A stretch of DNA of 46,980 nt from a bacterium. GTDB lineage: Bacteria; UBP6; UBA1177; JAKLFG01. Shown one piece after another: positions 1 to 7,805 of the stretch; the stretch's first letter is position 1; each line of letters starts with the position of its first letter. The stretch covers positions 1-46,980 of the forward strand of contig JAKLFG010000014.1 of NCBI GenBank assembly GCA_022711315.1, in the 5' to 3' direction. Position numbers and translations under genes: made by a program. Below the pieces are notes generated by a model. That model saw only the letters and a program-made list of their open reading frames with translations. It made no database searches and had not been told where the DNA came from.

Positions 1-511
1 CACCCGGGATCCGTTCGATGGGGTTCGTTATGAGGTTCTCTATCTCTTCGGCTTTATAGCGGATATCCTCTTTCGACGAGGTGACCGAAAGAAAGACTAT
101 CGGCATCATGGACATATCGAACTTGAAAATGATGGGGTCATCGACATCGTCGGGAAGAAAACTGCCCGTCATGTTCAGGATGTCGCGGATGTTGTTGGTC
201 GCCTCGTCCAGATTGACCCCGTATTCGAATTCACAGGTGACCGTCGAGACATTCTCCAGCGAGCGGCTGAAAACATTCTTCACGCCGGCGGTGGACGAAA
301 CGGCAGATTCGATGACCTTGGTCACCTTCTCCTCCACCTCCTCCGAACCGGCGCCGCGGTACACGGTGATCACCGAGATGTAGGGCGCCTCTATCTCGGG
401 CATGAGATCTATCGGAAGGTCGGTAAGCGAGTATATCCCGAACAGTCCCATCATGATGAATATGATGGAAACGAGGACCGGCCGGTTGACAGCGAATCTA
501 GAGAAATTCAT
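1..511 (-). CDS. RND-family efflux permease (3' part beyond window)
   Basis: The N-terminal 170 residues of an inner-membrane RND (AcrB/MdtB-type) proton-driven exporter are visible; the rest lies left of the window. The start at 511 is an ATG 8 nt after the stop of the membrane fusion protein, with a GAGGT Shine-Dalgarno sequence overlapping that stop. The protein opens with the family hallmark, a short basic segment (NFSRFAVNRPV) followed by one hydrophobic helix (about residues 12-30), then the first porter-domain strand (LPIDLMPEIEAPYISV, about 32-47) and the GAGSEEVEEKVTKVIE segment. This is the pump component of a tripartite system whose adaptor, regulator and outer-membrane channel lie upstream in the same operon. 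Substrate cannot be predicted. Family identity is very clear. Confidence 0.93.
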   Translation of the reverse strand, partial: MNFSRFAVNRPVLVSIIFIMMGLFGIYSLTDLPIDLMPEIEAPYISVITVYRGAGSEEVEEKVTKVIESAVSSTAGVKNVFSRSLENVSTVTCEFEYGVNLDEATNNIRDILNMTGSFLPDDVDDPIIFKFDMSMMPIVFLSVTSSKEDIRYKAEEIENLITNPIERIPG

Positions 512-519
512 TTACTACC

Positions 520-1665
520 TCACTTTTGCAACTCTTGAGGCGCGATGACGGTCACTTTCTGCCCCTCTTCGAGTCGTCTGCCGCCACCGACGACGATATC
601 CTCGGTGCCATCGAGCCCCTTCTCGAGGATGGTATAGCCATCGACGGTGCCGCCCATGAATATCTCCTTGGTGAAGACGCGGTCCTCGCTGTTCTTGACA
701 TAGACGATCCCCGCCTCGTTGTCGCGGGTGAAGACGGCATTGCGTGGTATCACGAGATACTCTTTTTCGGGAAGGGTGAAGCGAACGCGCACCGTCATCC
801 CCGGTTTATAGAAGTGGTCGCGGTTATCCACCGTCAGTTCGACCTTGACGCTCTTGGTCATCGGATCGACCTTGCTGTTGATCAGGGCGACCTTCGCGGT
901 CGTCTCCTTGTCGGGGAACGCGTCGAAAAAGACCTTTGCCTCCGTTTTTCCGGTGATGCCGCCGATCTCGAGTTCGCTTACAAAAATGCTTATCTTGAGC
1001 GTGTCGGTCTGGACGATCTCGAACATCGGGCGCGGGCTGGCCGGAGAGGCCATCTCGCCGATCTCACCGTTGCGCGCGGCGACATAGCCGGTGAAGGGGG
1101 CGGTGATCGCAGTGTAGGCCAGTTGCCGCAGGTTGCCGTCGACCGCGCTCTGCGCCATGCCGCGCTGCGCTCGGGCCGCGGCGAGTCCCGCCTCGGTCTG
1201 CTTGTAGCCCGCCTCGACCTGCTCGTATTCGCTGGCCGATACCGAACCGCTCTGTTTGAGCGTCTTGAAGCGCTCGAAATCGGCGCTTATCTTCGCGAAG
1301 GCCGCCTCGGCCTGCATGACCCCCGCCTCGGCCGCCGCGAGTTGTGCCTTGGCGGCGTTCAAAGCGATCTCGTAGTCGCTCCCGTCGAGCCGTGCGAGGA
1401 GCGCGCCCGCCTTGACCGGGTCCCCCTCCTTGACCGCGAAGGACTTGATGACCGCCGCGACCTTGGGGTTGATGTAGGCGGCCTGTGCCGCCATGGCGAC
1501 AGACGCGGTGTCGAAGGAGCGGCTGAACTTCTTCTTTTCCGGTTTGGTGATGTTGACCGCCTGCGTGAGATCAGCTCCGTCGCCGGCCGCCTCTTTCGAA
1601 CAGGAAAAAAAGATCGGACAGCATGCTGTCAGAATAAGCGCCACCGATATCAGTCTGGTGTTCAT
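520..1665 (-). CDS. RND efflux membrane fusion protein (lipoprotein adaptor)
   Basis: A 381-residue periplasmic adaptor of the HlyD/AcrA/MdtA family that couples the RND permease to the TolC-like channel. The N-terminus has a hydrophobic signal segment with cysteines at 15, 16 and 22; the LTAC at 12-15 fits a lipobox, so it is probably lipid-anchored. An N-terminal barrel-sandwich half (VKEGDPVKAGALLARLDGSDYE, about 77-98; only key residues given) is followed by an alpha-helical hairpin rich in Ala, Glu and Gln (about 100-170), the second lipoyl half (ITAPFTGYVA, about 187-196) and a beta-barrel with a C-terminal RIPRNAV-like strand. Start ATG is preceded by AAGGAG at 6-nt spacing. It lies 15 nt after tetR and 8 nt before the permease. 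Confidence 0.93.
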   Translation of the reverse strand: MNTRLISVALILTACCPIFFSCSKEAAGDGADLTQAVNITKPEKKKFSRSFDTASVAMAAQAAYINPKVAAVIKSFAVKEGDPVKAGALLARLDGSDYEIALNAAKAQLAAAEAGVMQAEAAFAKISADFERFKTLKQSGSVSASEYEQVEAGYKQTEAGLAAARAQRGMAQSAVDGNLRQLAYTAITAPFTGYVAARNGEIGEMASPASPRPMFEIVQTDTLKISIFVSELEIGGITGKTEAKVFFDAFPDKETTAKVALINSKVDPMTKSVKVELTVDNRDHFYKPGMTVRVRFTLPEKEYLVIPRNAVFTRDNEAGIVYVKNSEDRVFTKEIFMGGTVDGYTILEKGLDGTEDIVVGGGRRLEEGQKVTVIAPQELQK

Positions 1666-1680
1666 GGGAGTCTCCTTCTC

Positions 1681-2355
1681 CTATCTGCCGTACAGTTTTT
1701 TCTTCATACCGTCGACCCCTCCGATGAGGAACTCGAAGATGTCATCGTGAGCGATGTTGTCAAGCCGCCACGGGAACTGCGAGATGATGGAATAGGACTC
1801 GAGCGCCTTGGCCTGCTTCGCGATCCCGGTCGACATCGTGACAAAGGAATGGAGGAACCCGGCGTACATCAGCGTGATCTTCTTGGTGCGGTCGTCATCG
1901 GGCGATTCGCCGAGATACTGCGCCATCACGCTGTTCAGCCAATGCAGCTCCGTGTCGCGATGGGAGAGTATCTTGCGGGCGATATCGGGCGAATTGAACA
2001 TATATTTCTGTATCTCGTAGAACACCTCGGTCGATATCTCCATGAGCGGCCGGAACTCCTCGTAGCCGCCGAAGAAGACCTTGAGATTGAAATCGCAGTA
2101 CACCCACAGCACCTCGCGAGGGCTTTTCGCCTGCGCGACAAGCGGACCGATCTTTTCCTTCAGTTTGGTATTGAAAAGTTCAAAGCCCTCGACCAGAAGC
2201 GCTTCCTTGGATTCGAAGTAGTAGTAAAGTGCCGACTTCGTGAGTCCCGACCGTTCCGCGACATCGTTCAGCGTGACACGGTTTATCCCGTACTCCCCTA
2301 CCAACTTGATGAAGCCGTTGAGTATGAGTTCCTTCTTATCGGTGTTGCCGTTCAT
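1681..2355 (-). CDS. TetR/AcrR-family transcriptional regulator
   Basis: A 224-residue one-component repressor. The N-terminal DNA-binding domain shows the classic TetR helix-turn-helix, with helices around residues 10-22 and 27-46 (VTLNDVAERSGLTKSALYYY) followed by FESKEALL. The C-terminal part is a divergent ligand-binding and dimerisation domain. I prefer the ATG at 2355 to the in-frame GTG at 2364, because GAGG overlapping the tolC stop sits 8 nt before it. Being encoded between the channel and adaptor genes, it most likely autoregulates the efflux operon. ACCGATTTG and GACCGA/TCGGTC repeats just upstream of tolC (3764-3824) are candidate operators. Confidence 0.9.
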   Translation of the reverse strand: MNGNTDKKELILNGFIKLVGEYGINRVTLNDVAERSGLTKSALYYYFESKEALLVEGFELFNTKLKEKIGPLVAQAKSPREVLWVYCDFNLKVFFGGYEEFRPLMEISTEVFYEIQKYMFNSPDIARKILSHRDTELHWLNSVMAQYLGESPDDDRTKKITLMYAGFLHSFVTMSTGIAKQAKALESYSIISQFPWRLDNIAHDDIFEFLIGGVDGMKKKLYGR

Positions 2356-2365
2356 CACCACCACC

Positions 2366-3694
2366 TCAGTTACCGTTCAGCGCGGTCGCCGGAACGCCGA
2401 TGGTCCCCGCGAGTTTCTGGAGCGCTATCTTATACTGGAATATTGCGGTGATGTAGGAGGTCTTCGCCTGCCGCTCCTGCAGGTTCGCCGCGAGAAGATC
2501 GGTCTCGGTGGTCAATTTCTCCTGATACTTCGACTCTTCGATGCGCAGGTTCTCGGCGGCGACCTCCCGTTCCGCGGTCGCTATGGCGATCTCCTTCTCC
2601 TTGACCATGAGATCGGTGTACAGTTGTGTCACCTGCAGGCGCAACTGCTTGCGGACATCGATGTTGGCCAGCCGCATCTTCGTCTTTTCGCCACGCGCCT
2701 TCTTAAAAGAATTTATCTGCTTCATCGTGTCGAACCCGAAATCCCACGACAGGACCGCGCCAACGAAAAAGGTCCCCTCGGGGCTGAAGGTGGTCGCGTC
2801 GAAATTGTGCTTGTAGCCGCCGGTAAGCGCTATGGTCGGCACGAGCGGCTGGATGGCGATGTCCTGCAGGGTCGAGGCGACAAGATCAGCACGATCCAGC
2901 ATCGCGATCTCGGCGCGATGCTCGTCCTGCAGAGCCAGCAGGCGGTCGAGCGCAGGCACCGGAGCGATCTCGTCCGGGCTTTCCGAGAAGGGCGCGAAAC
3001 TTTCCATGTCGCGGTTCATGAGCAGGGCGAGCGCCCGTTTCAAGAGCGTCCGGTTACCCGCAACGGTCTGTCGCTCCTTTTCAAGCCGCGCCTTCTCGAG
3101 TTTCACCTTGAGCACCGCCCGCTTGTCGGTCAGACCGGCGTCGACAAAATTCTGCGCCTGCGTCTCGTAACGGTCGAGTTGCTTGACCGTGTCGGCGAGC
3201 AGGGCATCGAGCCGTTCGATCATAAGATATGAATAGAAATATTCGGCCGCCTTGACCCGGATCTGGTCGGCGGTGGACCTCTTCTTTATCTCCTCTATCT
3301 CTCGCGCCATCGTTTGGGCATCGTGCCCTTTCCAGACGCTCCATAGCGGCGTCACCGGTTGTGCGACGGTAATGTCAAGGGTCCGCGACCACTCCGGCAT
3401 ATCGAAGGCCCCCGAGAGATCGAATCCGGGTATCGAAGGCATCGCAAGTCCCTCCGGCTCCGGCTCGAAATAGAGTTTCAGGTAACTTACATTGATGCTG
3501 GCCGTCGGGAAAAAACTCCAGAAGGTGCTGTCCGCGTCGGCCTGCGCCGCATCTATCGACGCCTCGACCGACCGGAGCGATTCGCTCTCGCGCAGACTCT
3601 CGGCGACACACTGATCAAAGGTCAGCCGCTCCTGTGCCGACAGCAGGCCTCCGCCGAGCATCAACGCCATACCCACCATAAAGATCCACTGCAT
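2366..3694 (-). CDS. TolC-like outer membrane efflux protein
   Basis: A 442-residue outer-membrane efflux channel (OEP family). The start at 3694 is chosen because AAGGAGAA lies just upstream and the following residues form a signal peptide (MQWIFMVGMALMLGGGLLSA, cleavage after about residue 20). An upstream in-frame extension to 3850 covers the promoter and operator region and is not credible. The mature protein begins with the typical LTFDQCVAESLRESESL segment and has two similar halves with long Ala/Gln/Glu-rich helices, each half containing a beta-strand stretch (SINVSYLKLYFEPEP; TIALTGGYKHNFDA). It is the first gene of the efflux operon and its stop is 10 nt from the tetR start. Confidence 0.9.
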   Translation of the reverse strand: MQWIFMVGMALMLGGGLLSAQERLTFDQCVAESLRESESLRSVEASIDAAQADADSTFWSFFPTASINVSYLKLYFEPEPEGLAMPSIPGFDLSGAFDMPEWSRTLDITVAQPVTPLWSVWKGHDAQTMAREIEEIKKRSTADQIRVKAAEYFYSYLMIERLDALLADTVKQLDRYETQAQNFVDAGLTDKRAVLKVKLEKARLEKERQTVAGNRTLLKRALALLMNRDMESFAPFSESPDEIAPVPALDRLLALQDEHRAEIAMLDRADLVASTLQDIAIQPLVPTIALTGGYKHNFDATTFSPEGTFFVGAVLSWDFGFDTMKQINSFKKARGEKTKMRLANIDVRKQLRLQVTQLYTDLMVKEKEIAIATAEREVAAENLRIEESKYQEKLTTETDLLAANLQERQAKTSYITAIFQYKIALQKLAGTIGVPATALNGN

Positions 3695-3763
3695 CTCTTT
3701 TCTCCTTAAGCCTGTTATCTGATACGATTTTCGGCGATCATCGTTTTTTTCAAAAACAACCTT

Positions 3764-3824
3764 GACCGATTTGAACAAAAAACTCAAAAGGTCGGTCGTT
3801 AGAATATCTCCATGTACCGATTTG
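3764..3824. promoter_or_regulatory. Candidate TetR operator repeats
   Basis: GACCGA at 3764-3769 and TCGGTC at 3792-3797 form inverted arms, extended weakly by TTTGA/TCAAA inside. The nonamer ACCGATTTG occurs twice in direct orientation (3765-3773 and 3816-3824); the second copy overlaps the promoter -35/spacer. The position over and just downstream of the predicted promoter is where a TetR-type autorepressor would bind. The assignment to the tetR product at 1681-2355 is inference. Confidence 0.4.
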
Positions 3825-3828
3825 TCAA
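3801..3828 (-). promoter_or_regulatory. Sigma-70-type promoter of the efflux operon
   Basis: Reading the minus strand, TTGACA (3828-3823) is followed after 16 nt by TATTCT (3806-3801). The predicted transcription start is around 3794, giving a leader of about 100 nt before the tolC-like start at 3694. The -35 element is a perfect match. The -10 matches 4 of 6 positions. Confidence 0.6.
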
Positions 3829-3875
3829 GAGGTTTCTGCTTGCAAAACACAACTACTTATTATTGCTTTGTTTTT

Positions 3876-4280
3876 CTACTTTATGCCACGGGAATGCAGT
3901 ATCTCGACATACTGCTGGTCGGCGATCCTGACATGCTTCTGGAGCCATTCGGTCAGAAAGGCTGAGAGATCCATCCCCAAGGTGGCATCGTGCCCGCGTC
4001 CCAGATCGGCAATCATCTTCTCTACCCTGCTGATGAAGTCCCTGTGGGCGACCCGGTGGGCCGACAGGGCGGCGTATCCCGCCTTCTTCATCAGGTCCTC
4101 TTCTTCCTTGAAATGAACATGGGCGTAGTCGCACAGATCGCCAAGCAGTTTGGCCGCCACCTCGCGGGTCTTGCCGGTCGCGTTCGCCTCGCGGAGTTCT
4201 TCGATGATGTCGAACAACCGCTGGTGCTGCTCGTCAAGCACCTTCACATGGACCAGATATTCAGCCGCCAACTTCCCCAT
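3876..4280 (-). CDS. Bacteriohemerythrin
   Basis: A 134-residue four-helix-bundle non-haem di-iron protein that binds O2 reversibly, used for oxygen sensing, storage or detoxification. All expected iron ligands are present: H19 (DEQHQRLF), H56 and E60 (HFKEEE), H75 and H79 (HRVAH), H116 and D121 (KHVRIAD). The start at 4280 has a perfect AGGAGG Shine-Dalgarno sequence. A longer in-frame reading would run back into the tRNA gene and is rejected. The length is standard for a single-domain bacteriohemerythrin, with no fused signalling domain. It lies 34 nt downstream of tRNA-Val and may be co-transcribed with it. An oxygen-handling protein fits an anaerobe or microaerophile. Confidence 0.93.
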   Translation of the reverse strand: MGKLAAEYLVHVKVLDEQHQRLFDIIEELREANATGKTREVAAKLLGDLCDYAHVHFKEEEDLMKKAGYAALSAHRVAHRDFISRVEKMIADLGRGHDATLGMDLSAFLTEWLQKHVRIADQQYVEILHSRGIK

Positions 4281-4314
4281 CGCGATCCTCCTTCCGCTGT
4301 CCAGATGATAAAAG

Positions 4315-4390
4315 TGGTGGGCGATACAGGACTCGAACCTGTGACTTTCTGCATGTGACGCAGACACTCTACCAACTGAGTCAATCGCCC
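4315..4390 (-). tRNA. tRNA-Val (anticodon CAC)
   Basis: The minus strand folds into a complete cloverleaf: acceptor GGGCGAT/ATCGCCC, D-stem ACTC/GAGT, anticodon stem TCTGC/GCAGA with loop GTCACAT (anticodon CAC, reading GUG), variable AAGTC, T-stem ACAGG/CCTGT with loop TTCGAGT. The discriminator A and the 3' CCA are encoded (4318-4315). Total length is 76 nt including CCA. Confidence 0.97.
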
Positions 4391-4402
4391 ACACGAAGCG
4401 TA

Positions 4403-4431
4403 CTTCTACACAAAGAGAGACCGATTGTCAA
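4403..4431 (-). promoter_or_regulatory. Promoter of tRNA-Val
   Basis: On the minus strand, TTGACA (4431-4426), a 17-nt spacer and TAGAAG (4408-4403) predict a start about 6 nt before the mature tRNA 5' end at 4390. Such a short leader is normal for tRNA genes. Confidence 0.65.
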
Positions 4432-4488
4432 CTCTTTTTCTGTTAGGCACCGCCCTTCCCGACGCTAACAGTGATATAACATCAGGAA

Positions 4489-4517
4489 TTGGCATTTTTC
4501 TTCTCGATCGCTATACT
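4489..4517 (+). promoter_or_regulatory. Promoter of the glutamine synthetase gene
   Basis: TTGGCA (4489-4494), a 17-nt spacer and TATACT (4512-4517) form a strong sigma-70-type promoter. The predicted start near 4524 leaves a leader of about 24 nt carrying GGAGGAGGAG before the ATG at 4548. No sigma-54 -24/-12 element was seen here. Confidence 0.7.
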
Positions 4518-4547
4518 CGGTGCGTCAACGGACGGAGGAGGAGACCG

Positions 4548-6413
4548 ATGTCACACGAACTGGTCTATGTGGTCCCGGAACAGTCGAAGGAGCGGGACGC
4601 TCTCAAGGAATTCATCCTCAAACATCCCTATCTGCGCTTCGTTTCGCTCGTCGGGGTCGATTTCCTCGGCAACGATACCGACGAACGGATACCCATCGAG
4701 TATTTCCTGAAGAACCTAGAAGATATCTTCGCGGGCGGCGTCCAGACCGACGGTTCGTCGGTCAACCTCCCCGGCATCGCCGAACTCAACGACGCGAAGG
4801 TTGACTTCATAATTGATCCCGACCGCGCGTGGTTCGTCGACTACAACCCCGATCTTCTGGACCGCAACGATGTACCCGTCGGCACGATACGGATACCGAT
4901 ATTCTTCCGGCACCATGAGAGATTCGTCTGCTCGCGGTCGGTCCTGCACGACACGCTGGAACACTTGAAAAGCGAACTGCGGTCCCTGCTTGCCGCCGAC
5001 ACGAAGTTCCTCGCGGCGCACGGCATCGCAGCCGGCGGCATCGCCGACATCTACTTCACGCTCGGCACCGAACTGGAGTTCTGGGTATCCTCCCCCGCCC
5101 CGCAGGTATCCTCGCGCGAACTTAAGGTGACCCAGTCGCTCAAGGAGTCGTACTGGAAACGGACCCGCGGCGAGATACGGACCTGCCTCGAAGAATCGCT
5201 CCTGCTGCTCCAGCGCTACGGGCTCGAACCGGAGATGGGTCACAAGGAGGTCGGCGGCGTCAAGGGAAAGATAACCGAGCAGGGACGGCTCCACGATGTT
5301 ATGGAGCAGTTGGAGATAGACTGGCGGTTCAGCGACCCTTTGCAGGCGGCCGACAACGACATACTCGCCCGCTTCGCCGTCAAGGACACCTTCATGCGGC
5401 ACGGCCTTTCAGTGACCTTCGTCGCCAAGCCGGTCGAGGGGATCGCCGGGAACGGCAAACATATGCACATCGGCGTCGGACTCAGACTCTCTGACGGCCG
5501 CCGGGTGAACCTGTTCGACCCGAACGATCCGAAAAGTCACCTGTCGAACTACGGCTACGGCGCGGTGATGGGGATCCTGCGCAACTGGGAGGCGGTCAAC
5601 CCGTTCGTATCGCACTCCAACTCGGCGCTCCGGCGACTCCAACCCGGCTTCGAGGCACCCGTCTCCATCGTCGCCTCGCTCGGCCGTTCTCCCGAAAGCC
5701 CGTCACGCAACCGCACGGTGCTCGCGGGACTCGTCCGCGGCGACAGCCCGCTCTCGATACGGTTCGAGGTGCGCGCCCCCAACCCGCACACCAACACCTA
5801 CCTCGCCGCCGCCGCGATGTACCTTGCGATGCTCGACGGGATGCGCTATGCCGCCGGGAGAACACCGGCCGACCTGCACCGGGAACTGGCCAAAAAGCGC
5901 GGGGAACAGGCGAGCTATCTCGCCGCAGACCGTGAATATCTTTCCGAAGAGGACATCTTCGAGCACTACAGCGAAGAGGAGCGGACGGAGCGGTACGGCA
6001 AGAGCCCCGCGACCGTCTGGGAGGTCCTGACCCATATCGAAAAGCCCCCGGCGCTCTATGAAGGGACCCCTATGACCGCATCGGTGGTGCGCTCATTCCA
6101 CATATCGGCCCTCAACAAATGGGTCATCGATATCTGTGGAAAGGAACTCGACGGCATCCGCCGCGAACTCGCCGACCTGCGCCGCTACCCCGATCGCGAG
6201 AACAAACTCGACGAAAAGCGTTGGGGCGAATTCGAAGCACTTCGGAACGACATCATCAAGGACGACGAACGCCGCCCCTGCGCCGCTTCCCGACTCTCGG
6301 CGCTGTTCGAGAAAAAGGAATACGCCAAAGCCTCCGAGGCGCTTATCGCGTTCCGCCGGAAGGTCGCCGAGGCACGCGACGCCTACCGGCTCTACCTCGG
6401 CAACGCCATCTGA
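4548..6413 (+). CDS. Glutamine synthetase, large form
   Basis: A 621-residue enzyme of the glutamine synthetase superfamily (glutamate + NH3 + ATP to glutamine). Start 4548 follows GGAGGAGGAG and lies downstream of the promoter. Catalytic landmarks: TDGSSVNLPGIAEL (about 68-81), metal-binding ELEFWV (about 175-180), EMGHKEVGGVKG (about 229-240), the ATP-loop KPVEGIAGNGKHMHIG (about 294-309), SRNRTVLAG and IRFEVRAPNPHTNTYLAA. At 621 residues it is clearly longer than GSI (about 470) and shorter than typical GSIII (about 700); the extra length is mostly a C-terminal helical, charged tail after about 520. I do not see the adenylylation-site tyrosine motif of enteric GlnA. It is followed by a separately promoted gene. 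The function as a bona fide GS is likely but the subclass is uncertain. Confidence 0.88.
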   Translation: MSHELVYVVPEQSKERDALKEFILKHPYLRFVSLVGVDFLGNDTDERIPIEYFLKNLEDIFAGGVQTDGSSVNLPGIAELNDAKVDFIIDPDRAWFVDYNPDLLDRNDVPVGTIRIPIFFRHHERFVCSRSVLHDTLEHLKSELRSLLAADTKFLAAHGIAAGGIADIYFTLGTELEFWVSSPAPQVSSRELKVTQSLKESYWKRTRGEIRTCLEESLLLLQRYGLEPEMGHKEVGGVKGKITEQGRLHDVMEQLEIDWRFSDPLQAADNDILARFAVKDTFMRHGLSVTFVAKPVEGIAGNGKHMHIGVGLRLSDGRRVNLFDPNDPKSHLSNYGYGAVMGILRNWEAVNPFVSHSNSALRRLQPGFEAPVSIVASLGRSPESPSRNRTVLAGLVRGDSPLSIRFEVRAPNPHTNTYLAAAAMYLAMLDGMRYAAGRTPADLHRELAKKRGEQASYLAADREYLSEEDIFEHYSEEERTERYGKSPATVWEVLTHIEKPPALYEGTPMTASVVRSFHISALNKWVIDICGKELDGIRRELADLRRYPDRENKLDEKRWGEFEALRNDIIKDDERRPCAASRLSALFEKKEYAKASEALIAFRRKVAEARDAYRLYLGNAI

Positions 6414-6435
6414 TCCCTCTCTCGCCTCCCCTCAC

Positions 6436-6463
6436 TTGACACCGCGCATGTCGCGGGTAGAGT
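6436..6463 (+). promoter_or_regulatory. Promoter of the NapH-like gene (leaderless start)
   Basis: TTGACA (6436-6441), a 16-nt spacer and TAGAGT (6458-6463). The -10 hexamer ends only 7 nt before the ATG at 6471, so the predicted transcription start coincides with the start codon. Confidence 0.55.
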
Positions 6464-6470
6464 GTCCTTC

Positions 6471-7259
6471 ATGAAAAGAACGGCTCTCGGCATGCTCGCC
6501 CGCCATCGGCTCCCGATCTCCATCACGGGCGCCGGCCTGCTCACCGCCGCCGCGTGGCACGCGGTGCGCGAGGGGACGATATTCAACTTTCACGAATACT
6601 GTCCGCTCTCGCCGGTCTGCATCTTTTTCACGATGCCCGCGAACGGTATCCTCTGGCCGTGGGGGTTCTTCTTTTTCGGGACACTCCTCATAACGGCGCT
6701 GTTCCTGCGACGCGCTTTCTGCGGGTGGCTCTGCCCCGTCGGTCTGGCGCAGGATCTCCTGTATCTGCCGCGGCGCATGACCGCAGTGGTCACGGCACGA
6801 ACTTTGTCGAGGGAACGACCGGTGTCGGTGGCGACGCGGGTAGCCGTACTCGCCGCCACCCTCTCTATCCCGTTCATCACCGGATCGATGTTCTTCGCGT
6901 CACTCTGCCCGATGATACGGATCGGCGATGTGCTGTACCGTGTCGACCTCATGGGTGGTGTCCTGACGCTCGGCGTACTCGTCGCCGGCTCTCTGCTCAT
7001 CGAGCGTTTCTTCTGCCGCTTTGCCTGTCCGCTGGGGCTCCTGCTCGGCTGGAGCGGCCGTATCGGCGCGAAACTCTTCCCGACACTCACCGTTCATAAG
7101 ACCTGCAAGGCGGGTGACAAATGCGGCAAATGCGGTGGGACCTGTCCGATGAAGATAGACCTGTGCGCGGCTGACGGCGCTATAGACGATGCCGAATGTG
7201 TCCTGTGCCTCGCCTGCGTAACGCGATGTTCTTGTTATTCGATAGGTACCCGGAAATGA
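6471..7259 (+). CDS. NapH-like 4Fe-4S membrane protein
   Basis: A 262-residue integral membrane iron-sulfur protein of the NapH/NosR-C-terminal/MauN type, expected to move electrons between the quinone pool and a periplasmic or membrane partner. It has four to five hydrophobic segments and the two family cysteine motifs FCGWLCPVG (about 86-94) and FCRFACPLG (about 181-189). These are followed by a ferredoxin-like tail with CGKCGGTCPM and CVLCLACVTRC. Here the first cluster set is CxxC..CGKCxxxCP, slightly atypical. The nearest start is ATG 6471; a GTG at 6462 would lie inside the -10 element. No Shine-Dalgarno is evident, consistent with a leaderless message. No nitrate reductase or other nap genes are adjacent, so the partner is unknown. 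Confidence 0.85.
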   Translation: MKRTALGMLARHRLPISITGAGLLTAAAWHAVREGTIFNFHEYCPLSPVCIFFTMPANGILWPWGFFFFGTLLITALFLRRAFCGWLCPVGLAQDLLYLPRRMTAVVTARTLSRERPVSVATRVAVLAATLSIPFITGSMFFASLCPMIRIGDVLYRVDLMGGVLTLGVLVAGSLLIERFFCRFACPLGLLLGWSGRIGAKLFPTLTVHKTCKAGDKCGKCGGTCPMKIDLCAADGAIDDAECVLCLACVTRCSCYSIGTRK

Positions 7260-7282
7260 CGAAACATCCAATGGGGAGGCAC

Positions 7283-7795
7283 ATGGCCACTAAAAAAATG
7301 AAGCGTTCGCGCATGAAGAATCTCGGTGCGCCCCGGCCTCGCCCGGTCGCGCTTTCTCATGTTGACTCTCACGGCAAGGCCCGGATGGTCGATGTCGGCG
7401 ACAAGGAGGTGGTGCGCCGCACCGCCACCGCACAAGGGTTCATCCGCCTCTCAAAGGGCACGGTGGAGCTTATCCGGGAGAACGGACTCAAAAAGGGCGA
7501 TGTCCTTTCCGTCGCGCAGGTGGCAGGCATCATGGCGGCGAAACTGACACCACAGATCGTGCCGTTGTGTCACCCGCTCGAACTGACACAGATCCTCGTG
7601 GCACCTCGTCTGATGAACGAAGGCGTCGAGGTGACCGCAACGGTACGATGCGTGGCGCGGACAGGCGTCGAGATGGAGGCGCTCACGGCGGTGACCGGCG
7701 CGCTCCTCGCGGTCTACGATATGTGCAAGAAGGTCGACCACCGCATGGTGCTTGAAAAGATAGAACTGGTCGAGAAGATCAAGGAAGCACTGTAA
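7283..7795 (+). CDS. moaC: Cyclic pyranopterin monophosphate synthase MoaC
   Basis: A 170-residue enzyme of molybdenum-cofactor biosynthesis that converts the MoaA product (3',8-cyclo-GTP) to cyclic pyranopterin monophosphate. The conserved motifs are present: VDVGDKEVVRRTATA (about 36-50), the strongly conserved PLCHPLELT (94-102), ARTGVEMEALTAV (about 125-137) and YDMCKKVDHRM (about 145-155, containing the catalytic Asp/Lys region). The start at 7283 has GGGGAGG 4 nt upstream. It begins 23 nt after the NapH-like gene, so the two are probably co-transcribed. No other moa/mog genes occur in the window. A Lys/Arg-rich N-terminus of about 13 residues precedes the standard fold. Confidence 0.95.
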   Translation: MATKKMKRSRMKNLGAPRPRPVALSHVDSHGKARMVDVGDKEVVRRTATAQGFIRLSKGTVELIRENGLKKGDVLSVAQVAGIMAAKLTPQIVPLCHPLELTQILVAPRLMNEGVEVTATVRCVARTGVEMEALTAVTGALLAVYDMCKKVDHRMVLEKIELVEKIKEAL

Positions 7796-7805
7796 GGTTC
7801 ACCCA

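Noticed and set aside
526..2451. Long plus-strand open frame (641 aa) opposite the efflux genes
   Set aside because: It is antisense to three clearly recognised genes. Its protein is Arg/Leu/Asp-rich with no motif, typical of a shadow frame in GC-rich DNA.
3695..3850. N-terminal extension of the TolC-like protein
   Set aside because: It would bury the signal peptide and translate through the promoter and operator repeats.
4281..4394. N-terminal extension of hemerythrin through the tRNA
   Set aside because: The frame happens to be open through tRNA-Val. AGGAGG before ATG 4280 and the normal family length set the start.
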